Below are positions 32,039 to 38,492 of a DNA stretch of 38,492 bases, in pieces. Made by a program: the position numbers and the translations under genes. The number at the start of each line of letters is the position of its first letter. Positions within the stretch are counted from its first letter, which is position 1. The notes beneath the pieces were generated by a model that worked only from the letters and a program-made list of their open reading frames with translations, was not told the origin of the DNA and ran no database searches. This stretch comes from Pirellulales bacterium (GTDB lineage Bacteria > Planctomycetota > Planctomycetia > Pirellulales > Thermoguttaceae), in NCBI GenBank assembly GCA_013360685.1, contig JABWBD010000020.1:1-38492 (forward strand), in the 5' to 3' direction.

Positions 32039-35000
32039 ATGCGCCTCTCGATCGTTCCTGCGGCTGTTGTGCTGATATTGCCTGCAACCATCTCCTTCGC
32101 TCGTGCCGAAGAAGATCGGCCCGTCTTGCTCCAAGCCGGCCCCTTGAAGCTCGCCCTCTCTCCCAAAGACGCCCGGATCGAATCATTGGCGGTCTTCGGC
32201 CAGGAAATCCTCTCGGTGCCCGGGGAGTTGCTGCTGGGAATCGGCGACAAATCGCCTGTGCCGGTTGCCAAAGCCCTTCAAGGCCTGAAGATCGCGGCCA
32301 TCGGCGGTGGACTGGTCATCGAGGGACGCGAGGCGGAGTCGGGCGCCGCCTTCCGCGCGGAATGGATCGCGCGCGAAGACCTGGAATGCCGGGTCCAGCT
32401 TGTCGCCGAAAAACAGCCTCGGTTGGAGGCCCTCGTTGAGCTTCGCCTCCCGTGCCGCCGGCACACGCTACGGCTCCTGGCCCCTTCGGGCAACGATCAC
32501 CAGATCGTCGACTTCTCGCGCCGGATCGGTTTGTCGTATCGCGGCCGCGCGCCTCAGCCGCTCGTCATGCCCGCCGCGGTCCTGTACGATCCGGAAACCG
32601 ACTGGGGACTTACCGCGATGGCCGACTTCACGTTGCCGACCCGCGGGTTTGAAGTCTGGCTGGAAAACGAGCAGCCGGCCGTGGTCCTGCGCCGCGTCCA
32701 CCTGCGGCTCGAGCCGGGCAAACCGCAGGCCGTTTCCTTGATTCTCGCGGGCCACGAAGGGGACTGGCGGCCGGGGCTCGCCAAGGTGCTGCGGCGGTAT
32801 CCCGAGTTCTTCGAGGTGGCCGATCCGAGAGTGCCGCAGCTCCACGGCGCCTTCGTCTGCAGCGGCGGCACGCCCTCCGACCAGGAGATCCTCCGCTGGA
32901 AGAGTCAGCACGTTCAGACGGTCGAGATCCACGGGACCATTCCCTTCTACGGTCAGCACCTCCCGTTCGGCGACACGTGGACCGCCTTCGCCGACGACCA
33001 ATGGCACGTGCTCCGCGAAGGGGATGATCCCAAGAAGCCGGCCGACGATGCCCCGTGGCAGGCCATCCATGCCTACGTGACCGCCAAGCGTCCCCCGAAC
33101 ATCTCCGTCGCCAAGGTGAACGACTACATCCGCCGGCTCCACGCCCAGGGAATCTACGGCATCCTGTACTTCAATCCCACGGAGGCCTGGCGGTCCTGGA
33201 TCACGGCGAACTACGCGCAAGCCCTGGTGCTCGATGCCGCGGGCAAGCCGATGCGCGCCTGGTACGAGAGCTACATGGTCTGCCCCGATCCCGACACCGC
33301 CTGGGGCAAGCACCTGGTCGACGAATTCAGCAAAATGATGGACCTTTACCCGGAGGCGGACGGATTCTTCATGGACCAGTCGTGCTACGACTTCCTCGAC
33401 GACGCGCACGACGACGGCTGGAGCATCGACCAGGGCCGGGTCGGCTACCGAATGGGTTGGGCCATCGGCCGGTTCAACGAGCGCGTGCGTAAAGTGGCCA
33501 AGGACCGCGGAAAATTTATCTGGTTCAATGGCCCTTACTGCACCGACATTGCCCGCTTCGCCGAAGGAATGATGGCCGAGGCCGGCGACGAGGACCAGGT
33601 CCGCGCGATCCATTATCTCACACTGGGCGGCCGCGCCTGCTGTACGCTCTCCCAGCAGGGAGAAACGGTTTTTCAGAACTGCGCGGCCTACGGCCTCTAT
33701 CCCACCGCCATGCCCTCGTCCCAACTCGCCCGCCTGGCGGACCGCTACTGGCCGGTGTTCGAGATGTTCCGCGGCAAGCGATGGGTGCTCGACGCCCGCG
33801 CGCTGGACCTTCCCGCTGCGACGAAGGGCAACGTCTACCGCCTCCCCGACGGAAACGTCCTGGCGGTGGTCGTGAGCGCGGGCCGCTCGGTCGACGGCGA
33901 AGCGTTCGATCTCGACCTGCCCCTTGCCGTCCGCTTGCCCGATGCCGATCAGTTCAAGGCAGCCTATTTCGTCTCGCCCGATCTTGCGGGCAAGCGGCGG
34001 TTGCCACTCGTTCGCGACGGCCGCAAAATCTCCGTCGCGGTGCCGCGGCACCGGAGCGTCTCGGCCCTGCTGCTGGCCCGCACGGGCGTGCATTTCGCGT
34101 TGGATGCCCCAGCGGCCGCGGTGATCGGCACCGAAAGCCCGGCGGCGGTGGTCCTCGACAACTGGAGCGACCGGCCCGTCGCCGTGAAATGGAGCGGGCC
34201 GGGCTGGAAGGACGAATCCGTCCTGGCGCCGGCCGGCGACACCGTTCGGCACGAATTCCTGTTCCGGGCGTCTGAAAAACCCCAGTCGCTGCGCGAAAGC
34301 AGTCTTGCTCATGCTGAATTCGCGGGACAGACGCACGGCGGCGAATTCGAGTTCTACGTCGATCCGCCCCTGGCTGTCGGCGTGCGGCTTCCGCAAGACC
34401 ATGGTCAGGACCAGCCGTTTGCCCTTCCCGTCGAAGTCTTCAATGCGGCGGGGCCTCGTCAAGTGACGGTCCGGCTCACTGGTGAGGGCTTGCGGATCGA
34501 ACCGGCGGAGCAAAAGGCCTCGCTGCCACAGTGCGCCCAGCACTGCTTCGAGTTTCGGGCCGCTGCGGTCCGCGGCGGAGAGGTTCGACTCACAGCTCGG
34601 GCCGAAGCCGGCGCCGACTCCGCGGAAGCCCGGGCCTCGTTGAGCGTCTATGCCACCAAGGTCTCGCCGCTGGCCTTTGGCCGGCTTCGCTCGGGCAGTC
34701 TCGTGTTCGACTCGTTCGGCTCCAACGGCGGCCAGTGGGCGGACAAGCCCGTGGCCGTCAACGGCGTTCGCATCGGCGTCGTGCCCGGGCAAGGCGATCA
34801 TTGGGAACGCGTCGAACTTCCCATCTCGCCCGACGCCCTGAAGACAATCCGAGAGCTTAACCAACTGCGGATCGAAAATCGTCCCGGCGACGATTTCAAG
34901 GTCGGCCGTTTCCAGCTTCACCTGGTTTCCCAGAACGGCACCCGCATTCGATCCTCGTTGAACCCCGGCGTTTTCTGCCAGTCGACCGCCTGGCTGTACG

Positions 35001-35470
35001 GCGAGGGAAAGCCCTTCGACCGCGGTGTCCTCATGACCGACCTTTCCATCGCCGTCGACCCGGCCTGCGAGGAAACCTATAAGGACGACCTCGGCGACGT
35101 GGTCTCGGGCCGGCTCATGATGGAGCTCTTTGGTTCCGACAGCGGCCCGTATGCGAACAAACCGGTCCTGCTCAACGGACTTGCCATGGGCGACCTTCCC
35201 TCAGCCGGTGGCGACGCCTGGGTCGAGCGATCGATGCCCATTCCGCCCGCGGTGCTGGAAACCTTGGGATACTCGAACGAGTTGGTGATCGAAAACTCGC
35301 AGCCGATCGACGCCTTCAAGGTTCGCGGCCTGCACATTCGGCTCGAACTCAAGGGCGGAGAGACACTCACGTCGGCGGCCGACGCCAGCGTCTATACGAG
35401 CGCCGGCTGGGAATTTGCCGAGGGCCAGGTCGGGTCCCCGATTCAGTCACGGCTGACGTTCCCTCATTGA
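32039..35470 (+). CDS. Large exported TIM-barrel glycosidase-like protein with duplicated C-terminal domains
   Basis: 1143 aa from ATG 32039, with a weak GAGAA; the frame is open from 31961. The signal peptide is MRLSIVPAAVVLILPATISFARA. Residues about 30-275 are a beta-sandwich as in alpha-galactosidase-type enzymes (SGNDHQIVDFSRRIGLSYRG). Residues about 280-620 form a TIM barrel with WITANYAQALVLDAAG, YPEADGFFMDQSCYDFLDD (Asp446 as a nucleophile candidate) and IHYLTLGGRACC. Two related beta-domains follow: about 880-1000 (GSLVFDSFGSNGGQWADKPV, ELNQLRIENRPGDDFKV) and about 1020-1135 (LMMELFGSDSGPYANKPV, SNELVIENSQPIDAFKV). The substrate is unknown. The architecture suggests a polysaccharide-binding periplasmic or surface enzyme. 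Confidence 0.8.
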   Translation: MRLSIVPAAVVLILPATISFARAEEDRPVLLQAGPLKLALSPKDARIESLAVFGQEILSVPGELLLGIGDKSPVPVAKALQGLKIAAIGGGLVIEGREAESGAAFRAEWIAREDLECRVQLVAEKQPRLEALVELRLPCRRHTLRLLAPSGNDHQIVDFSRRIGLSYRGRAPQPLVMPAAVLYDPETDWGLTAMADFTLPTRGFEVWLENEQPAVVLRRVHLRLEPGKPQAVSLILAGHEGDWRPGLAKVLRRYPEFFEVADPRVPQLHGAFVCSGGTPSDQEILRWKSQHVQTVEIHGTIPFYGQHLPFGDTWTAFADDQWHVLREGDDPKKPADDAPWQAIHAYVTAKRPPNISVAKVNDYIRRLHAQGIYGILYFNPTEAWRSWITANYAQALVLDAAGKPMRAWYESYMVCPDPDTAWGKHLVDEFSKMMDLYPEADGFFMDQSCYDFLDDAHDDGWSIDQGRVGYRMGWAIGRFNERVRKVAKDRGKFIWFNGPYCTDIARFAEGMMAEAGDEDQVRAIHYLTLGGRACCTLSQQGETVFQNCAAYGLYPTAMPSSQLARLADRYWPVFEMFRGKRWVLDARALDLPAATKGNVYRLPDGNVLAVVVSAGRSVDGEAFDLDLPLAVRLPDADQFKAAYFVSPDLAGKRRLPLVRDGRKISVAVPRHRSVSALLLARTGVHFALDAPAAAVIGTESPAAVVLDNWSDRPVAVKWSGPGWKDESVLAPAGDTVRHEFLFRASEKPQSLRESSLAHAEFAGQTHGGEFEFYVDPPLAVGVRLPQDHGQDQPFALPVEVFNAAGPRQVTVRLTGEGLRIEPAEQKASLPQCAQHCFEFRAAAVRGGEVRLTARAEAGADSAEARASLSVYATKVSPLAFGRLRSGSLVFDSFGSNGGQWADKPVAVNGVRIGVVPGQGDHWERVELPISPDALKTIRELNQLRIENRPGDDFKVGRFQLHLVSQNGTRIRSSLNPGVFCQSTAWLYGEGKPFDRGVLMTDLSIAVDPACEETYKDDLGDVVSGRLMMELFGSDSGPYANKPVLLNGLAMGDLPSAGGDAWVERSMPIPPAVLETLGYSNELVIENSQPIDAFKVRGLHIRLELKGGETLTSAADASVYTSAGWEFAEGQVGSPIQSRLTFPH

Positions 35471-35492
35471 CGCAGAACGAATTGCCGTTGAC

Positions 35493-35520
35493 TTGACATC
35501 CGAGGATCCCGGATTAGACT
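35493..35520 (+). promoter_or_regulatory. Promoter-like site before the FCD remnant
   Basis: TTGACA (perfect, 35493-35498) - 16 nt - TAGACT (4 of 6). It closely resembles the site at 31945 (CTTGACATCC, then GATTAG-x-CT). It could drive the downstream LamG gene. Confidence 0.5.
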
Positions 35521-35535
35521 CAGAATCGAGCAAAC

Positions 35536-35700
35536 TTCGAGGCCGACGATCGCGAGCACCAGGAGATCGTCGAGGCGGTCGAGAAGGACCGGCCGGACGA
35601 TGCCCAGTGCGCCGCACGCGAGCACGTGCATCAGGTGCTCCACTACGTAACCGGACTGTTGCAGTCGAACAAGGCCAACTTGAAATGGTGGTACGTGTAA
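35536..35700 (+). pseudogene. GntR/FCD-type regulator C-terminal remnant
   Basis: Fifty-four codons in frame, ending in TAA one base before the next start codon, read FEADDREHQEIVEAVEKDRP and CAAREHVHQVLHYVTGLLQS. This is the last helix pair of an FCD ligand-binding domain (EH-x2-I-x2-A-x(8)-A-x2-A-x3-H). Upstream is a TAG and no start codon, so most of the regulator is missing. It was not annotated by a start-to-stop search. Such regulators usually govern sugar-acid genes. Confidence 0.65.
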
Positions 35701-35701
35701 C

Positions 35702-37345
35702 ATGAACCTTCGCATTTCCGTGCAACTGCCTGGCGCGATTCTCGGTGTGTTGCTCCTCTCAAGCACAGGCTGGGCCGAGTCCGGCCTGGTCGGCCATTGG
35801 AGGCTTCAGGGGGACTGCCGCGACTCGTCGGGCCGCGGCAACCACGGGGCCAATCATGGCGCCACGCTGGACCCGCGCGACGGCGCGGAGTTCAACGGCG
35901 TCGATAGCCGCATCGAGGTGCCCCACTCCGCCGCTCTCGATCTGGGGCACGGACCGTTCTCGATCGCCGTCTGGGCTTGCACCGAGTCGATCCTCGACGA
36001 CACCCCGGGCGATCTGCTGAGCAAGTACGACCTGGCCAGCCGGACGGGTGTGAATCTGGGCATCCATAGCTATGCGGGGGCCGCCTCGTCGCAGGCGAAT
36101 TGGGGCAACCTGGCCTTCGGCATCGACGCCGCCAGGATCGACTGCGAATGGACCGACTGCGGGCGGCCGGGCGACAGCCGGCACATCTGCGCCCTGGCCG
36201 TGCACGACGGCCGCCTCTACGCCGGCACCCTGGAAAGCGGGCCCAAGCAGGCAGGCCGCGTCTTCTGCTACCAAGGCGGCACGGAGTGGCTCGACTGTGG
36301 GTCGCCCGACAAGTGCAACGCCGTCTTCGCCCTGGCCGTGTTCCAGGGCAAGCTCTATGCCGGAGTCGCTCGGCGCGACACCACGCACGACGGCCAGGCG
36401 CCGTCGGCCAACCAGAACCCCGGTGGACGCGTCTACCGGTATGATGGCGGCAGCAAGTGGACCGACTGCGGCCGGCTGGGCAACGCCGATTCCGTGTATG
36501 CCCTGGCCGTGTTCGGCGGCCGTCTCTACGCCACCACGCTCTATTGGCCCGCCAAGGGGCTTTACCGGTACGAGGGCGGCGATCGCTGGACGTTCTGTGG
36601 CCATCCGGGACAGCGCGTCGAGCCTCTGGCCGTTCACAACGGCTGCCTCTACGCGGCCAGCTTCGACGGCGGCGAGTTCTTCCGCTACGACGGGCAGAGT
36701 TGGACGCGGCTCAAGCCCATCCCCGACACCACGCAAACCTACTCGATAGGCGTTTACCAGGGCCGGCTGCACGTGGGCACATGGCCCAACGGGCTCGTGT
36801 TCCGCCACGACCCGCCCGATACCTGGACGTTTTGCGGCCGGCTCGGCGCGGAGCAGGAGATCCAGGCGATGGTCGCGTACAACGGCCAACTCTTTGCCGG
36901 CACGCTGCCTTCGGCCAAGGTCTACCGCTACGCCGGCGGCAGCACCTGGAGCTACACCGGCAGCCTCGATTCGGGCGGCGGTCTGTACCGCCGCGCCTGG
37001 TCGCTGGCCGTGTTCAACGGAAAGCTCTTCTGCGGGACCATGCCCTCGGGACGCGTCTGGTCCCTGGAGGTCGGCCGGTGTGCGACCTGGGACACCGCGC
37101 TGGGACCCGGTTGGCGCCACATCGCGGCGGTCCGCGACAGCGACCGGCTGCGACTGTACGTCGACGGCCAATGCGTGGCCACATCCAGCGAGTTCCAGGC
37201 CGACCACTACCATCTCAGCAACCCAGCGCCGCTGATGATCGGCCTCGGCCAACAGGCCCATTTCAAGGGCCGGCTCAAGGATCTGCGGATCTACGACCGG
37301 GCCCTGGGGCCGAGCGAGATCCAGGCGCTCCTGAAACGGCCGTGA
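35702..37345 (+). CDS. Exported LamG protein with a seven-bladed propeller inserted in the fold
   Basis: 547 aa from ATG 35702, with only a weak binding site. It has a signal peptide (LPGAILGVLLLSSTGWA). Residues about 27-140 are the first half of a concanavalin/LamG sandwich (LVGHWRLQGDCRDSSGRGNHG, EFNGVDSRIEVPH). Residues about 150-465 contain seven repeats of the form ALAV-x-x-G-x-LYAG followed by YRYDGG-x-x-W-x-x-CG (for example ALAVFQGKLYAG, SLAVFNGKLFCG). Residues about 465-547 return to the LamG half (WRHIAAVRDSDRLRLYVDGQ, GRLKDLRIYDRALGPSEIQ). The propeller thus interrupts the sandwich at its middle loop. It probably binds carbohydrate at the surface. Confidence 0.82.
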   Translation: MNLRISVQLPGAILGVLLLSSTGWAESGLVGHWRLQGDCRDSSGRGNHGANHGATLDPRDGAEFNGVDSRIEVPHSAALDLGHGPFSIAVWACTESILDDTPGDLLSKYDLASRTGVNLGIHSYAGAASSQANWGNLAFGIDAARIDCEWTDCGRPGDSRHICALAVHDGRLYAGTLESGPKQAGRVFCYQGGTEWLDCGSPDKCNAVFALAVFQGKLYAGVARRDTTHDGQAPSANQNPGGRVYRYDGGSKWTDCGRLGNADSVYALAVFGGRLYATTLYWPAKGLYRYEGGDRWTFCGHPGQRVEPLAVHNGCLYAASFDGGEFFRYDGQSWTRLKPIPDTTQTYSIGVYQGRLHVGTWPNGLVFRHDPPDTWTFCGRLGAEQEIQAMVAYNGQLFAGTLPSAKVYRYAGGSTWSYTGSLDSGGGLYRRAWSLAVFNGKLFCGTMPSGRVWSLEVGRCATWDTALGPGWRHIAAVRDSDRLRLYVDGQCVATSSEFQADHYHLSNPAPLMIGLGQQAHFKGRLKDLRIYDRALGPSEIQALLKRP

Positions 37346-37402
37346 GGCGGGCGGCGTGGCACGCAACGCCGTGAGCCTTTTTGACGTCGGAAGTACCCGC
37401 AG

Positions 37403-37466
37403 GGAACGCCCTCGGTGGCGTTCCGGGGCCTTCATCACGGCGACGGAACGGCACAGAGGCCGTTCC
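37403..37466. repeat. Paired REP-type hairpins
   Basis: GGAACGCC-CTCGGT-GGCGTTCC (37403-37424) and GGAACGGC-ACAGAG-GCCGTTCC (37445-37466) are two perfect 8-bp hairpins, 20 bp apart, with nearly the same stem. This is the bimodular REP/BIME layout, which RAYT transposases are thought to mobilise; a RAYT remnant lies at 31625. Confidence 0.75.
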
Positions 37467-37710
37467 CTACAGAAAGCGGACCGCTGATGGGTATCCGCCG
37501 ACAGCTACCGCTCGGTGACACGCAGCATCTCGCCGCGCGACACGAGCGTGCAGTTGCCACCACCGCTGATAAGCCAGTTCATCCACAGCAAACGCTCCCA
37601 AGAAGGGGTGCCTCGCGACAGCCGATTGCCCAAAGGATACCATTTGTTCCATTCTATCCCGCGGGCAATCGCGCGTCCATCCATCGCGGCCTCAACTGCG
37701 GGCGCCGCGT

Positions 37711-37798
37711 AGACGCTCGTTTCATTCGTCGCACGTTGCGACTCGCCGGGCAGGCCCAATGCAGATGAGAACGATCTGGAGAAACGCAGCAAGCGGAC
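37711..37798. repeat. Dispersed repeat, copy B
   Basis: Counterpart of 29016-29073: AGACGCTCGTTTC at the start, a partly conserved GTCGCACGTTGCGA stretch, and AACGCAGCAAGC at the end, with about 30 extra bases between. Same orientation as copy A. Confidence 0.5.
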
Positions 37799-38030
37799 GG
37801 CAGGGAGGAGCTGCGCAGTGGCGGACAGCGCGGCGGAGCGTGCCCGCTACTTCTTTCTTGTGAGTATTGAGACTTGCCACGGACCGGTTGCTCGCCCGGC
37901 TTGATGTCGCTTTGGGGTGGTGGGATAATCATGAAATTCGATGGTGGCCGCCGCCGGGACTATCCCACTGAGGTAAGGTCGGCGGTGGATGAGAAGACAC
38001 TCTTGCTTACCCTCCGCACAGGAGCTTGGA

Positions 38031-38492
38031 ATGATGAAGAATCTCGGTGTCTTGGTTGTCCTGACACTGGCTTTCGTAACAGCCGCGAGTGCGCAAACCA
38101 CGCCAGTCGTGGACCAGCGGGAATCGATGTCGCCGGAAATGATCGTCCTGCCGGTCGACGTGCCTCCCTTCTCCGTCGAGCACCAGGTCCGCCTGGGATT
38201 GGAGGCACGCATCGATTGGCCGCAATTGTCGGGCTCCAACCCGTGGATCAGCGTTTTGGTCAACGGCAACCGACTGGGGCCCGAGGACCTGCTCAATAAA
38301 ACCAACAGCTTCACCGTCCGCAGCGGCGTGGACTTGAGCTGGTTCAGCGGCGGGCGCTGGCGCGTGCTGTACTCGCCGGATTTCCGGTCGGCGCTGGACG
38401 AGAAGGACAGCCCCTATGCGTTGACCGAGAAGGACCACCCGTTCCGATTCCTTTGGGACATCACGCGTCACGTCAAGCCCGGCGCCAACGTG
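38031..38492 (+). CDS. Exported hypothetical protein, 5' part (runs off the window)
   Basis: The first 154 codons of a gene cut by the right edge. ATG 38031 follows AGGAG at 6 nt; ATG 38034 is also possible. The signal peptide is MMKNLGVLVVLTLAFVTAASAQ. The mature start (RESMSPEMIVLPVDVPPFSV, then EHQVRLGLEARIDWPQLSGS) and SNPWISVLVNGNRLGPEDLL, TNSFTVRSGVDLSWFSGGRW look like a jelly-roll/galactose-binding-type beta-sandwich of an exported planctomycete protein. No enzyme motif is visible in this part. The family is not recognised. Confidence 0.8.
   Translation, partial: MMKNLGVLVVLTLAFVTAASAQTTPVVDQRESMSPEMIVLPVDVPPFSVEHQVRLGLEARIDWPQLSGSNPWISVLVNGNRLGPEDLLNKTNSFTVRSGVDLSWFSGGRWRVLYSPDFRSALDEKDSPYALTEKDHPFRFLWDITRHVKPGANV

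Larger units (their letters stand above)
37346..38030. other. Intergenic region with REP hairpins and dispersed repeat
   Basis: 685 bp without a convincing gene. It holds two REP-type hairpins (37403-37466) and dispersed repeat copy B (37711-37798). The frames on both strands are repetitive or Ser/Arg-rich. Confidence 0.6.

Noticed and set aside
1..38492. CRISPR array, rRNA genes, prophage or integrated element with attachment sites
   Set aside because: No regularly spaced direct repeats, no rRNA-like stretches and no integrase or phage genes were seen.

Overview
The window is high-GC bacterial DNA, most likely from a member of the Planctomycetota (Pirellulales-like). This is inferred from gene content, not from a marker gene. 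The content includes a Ser/Thr kinase fused to a cyclic-nucleotide-binding domain, a sulfatase remnant, many exported glycoside-hydrolase-like proteins, LamG and propeller proteins, DUF4838, DUF1028 and DUF1284-like families, REP-type repeats and a REP-associated transposase remnant. No rRNA, no intact mobile element and no CRISPR array are visible.

Layout. 1-909: no convincing gene, but a tRNA-like element, hairpins and one copy of a dispersed repeat. 910-8578: a carbohydrate region with a plus-strand DUF4838 protein and a convergent minus-strand set (aldolase-type lyase of the DHDPS/N-acetylneuraminate lyase family, Asp-box sialidase-like protein, bile-acid:Na+-symporter-type carrier, (alpha/alpha)-barrel-like exported protein). 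8691-9950: a lipoprotein without a start codon and a short block with two 5'-truncated genes (AraC regulator, glycosidase). 9949-12673: PDZ lipoprotein, cNMP-kinase fusion and a Gly/Tyr/Gln-rich exported peptide with a good terminator. 13102-17376: copper-type P1B ATPase and a divergent Nramp-like transporter, convergent. 17707-19699: exported propeller protein and DUF1028 protein. 19669-21133: decayed genes (sulfatase, alpha/beta hydrolase, unknown). 21260-24329: two exported planctomycete-type proteins. 24470-30274: minus-strand secreted proteins (GH106-like glycosidase, Tat-exported tandem DUF1284-like protein, GHL10/DUF187 protein). 30376-31550: tandem DUF488 genes and a truncated dual-OB gene. 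31625-31825: RAYT transposase remnant. 32039-37345: a large TIM-barrel glycosidase-like protein, a GntR/FCD regulator remnant and a LamG protein with a beta-propeller inserted in it. 37346-38492: REP hairpins, then the start of another exported protein that runs off the end.

The genes fit outer-envelope or periplasmic breakdown of complex, partly acidic or deoxy-sugar polysaccharides: exported glycosidases and sugar-binding proteins, a 2-keto-sugar-acid aldolase and an organic-anion carrier. The metal block (Cu-type ATPase, Nramp-like) and the DUF488 block look unrelated to this.

The most interesting points are: a near-complete tRNA(Pro, UGG)-like cloverleaf with insertions; a propeller nested inside a LamG fold; a Nramp-like protein without the family's metal-binding motifs; a 0.77-kb block of two headless genes bounded by imperfect inverted repeats; tandem DUF488 genes with a beheaded dual-OB partner; and a shared promoter-like motif in front of three exported or regulatory genes. 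Nothing here can be called a new defence or mobile system from sequence alone.
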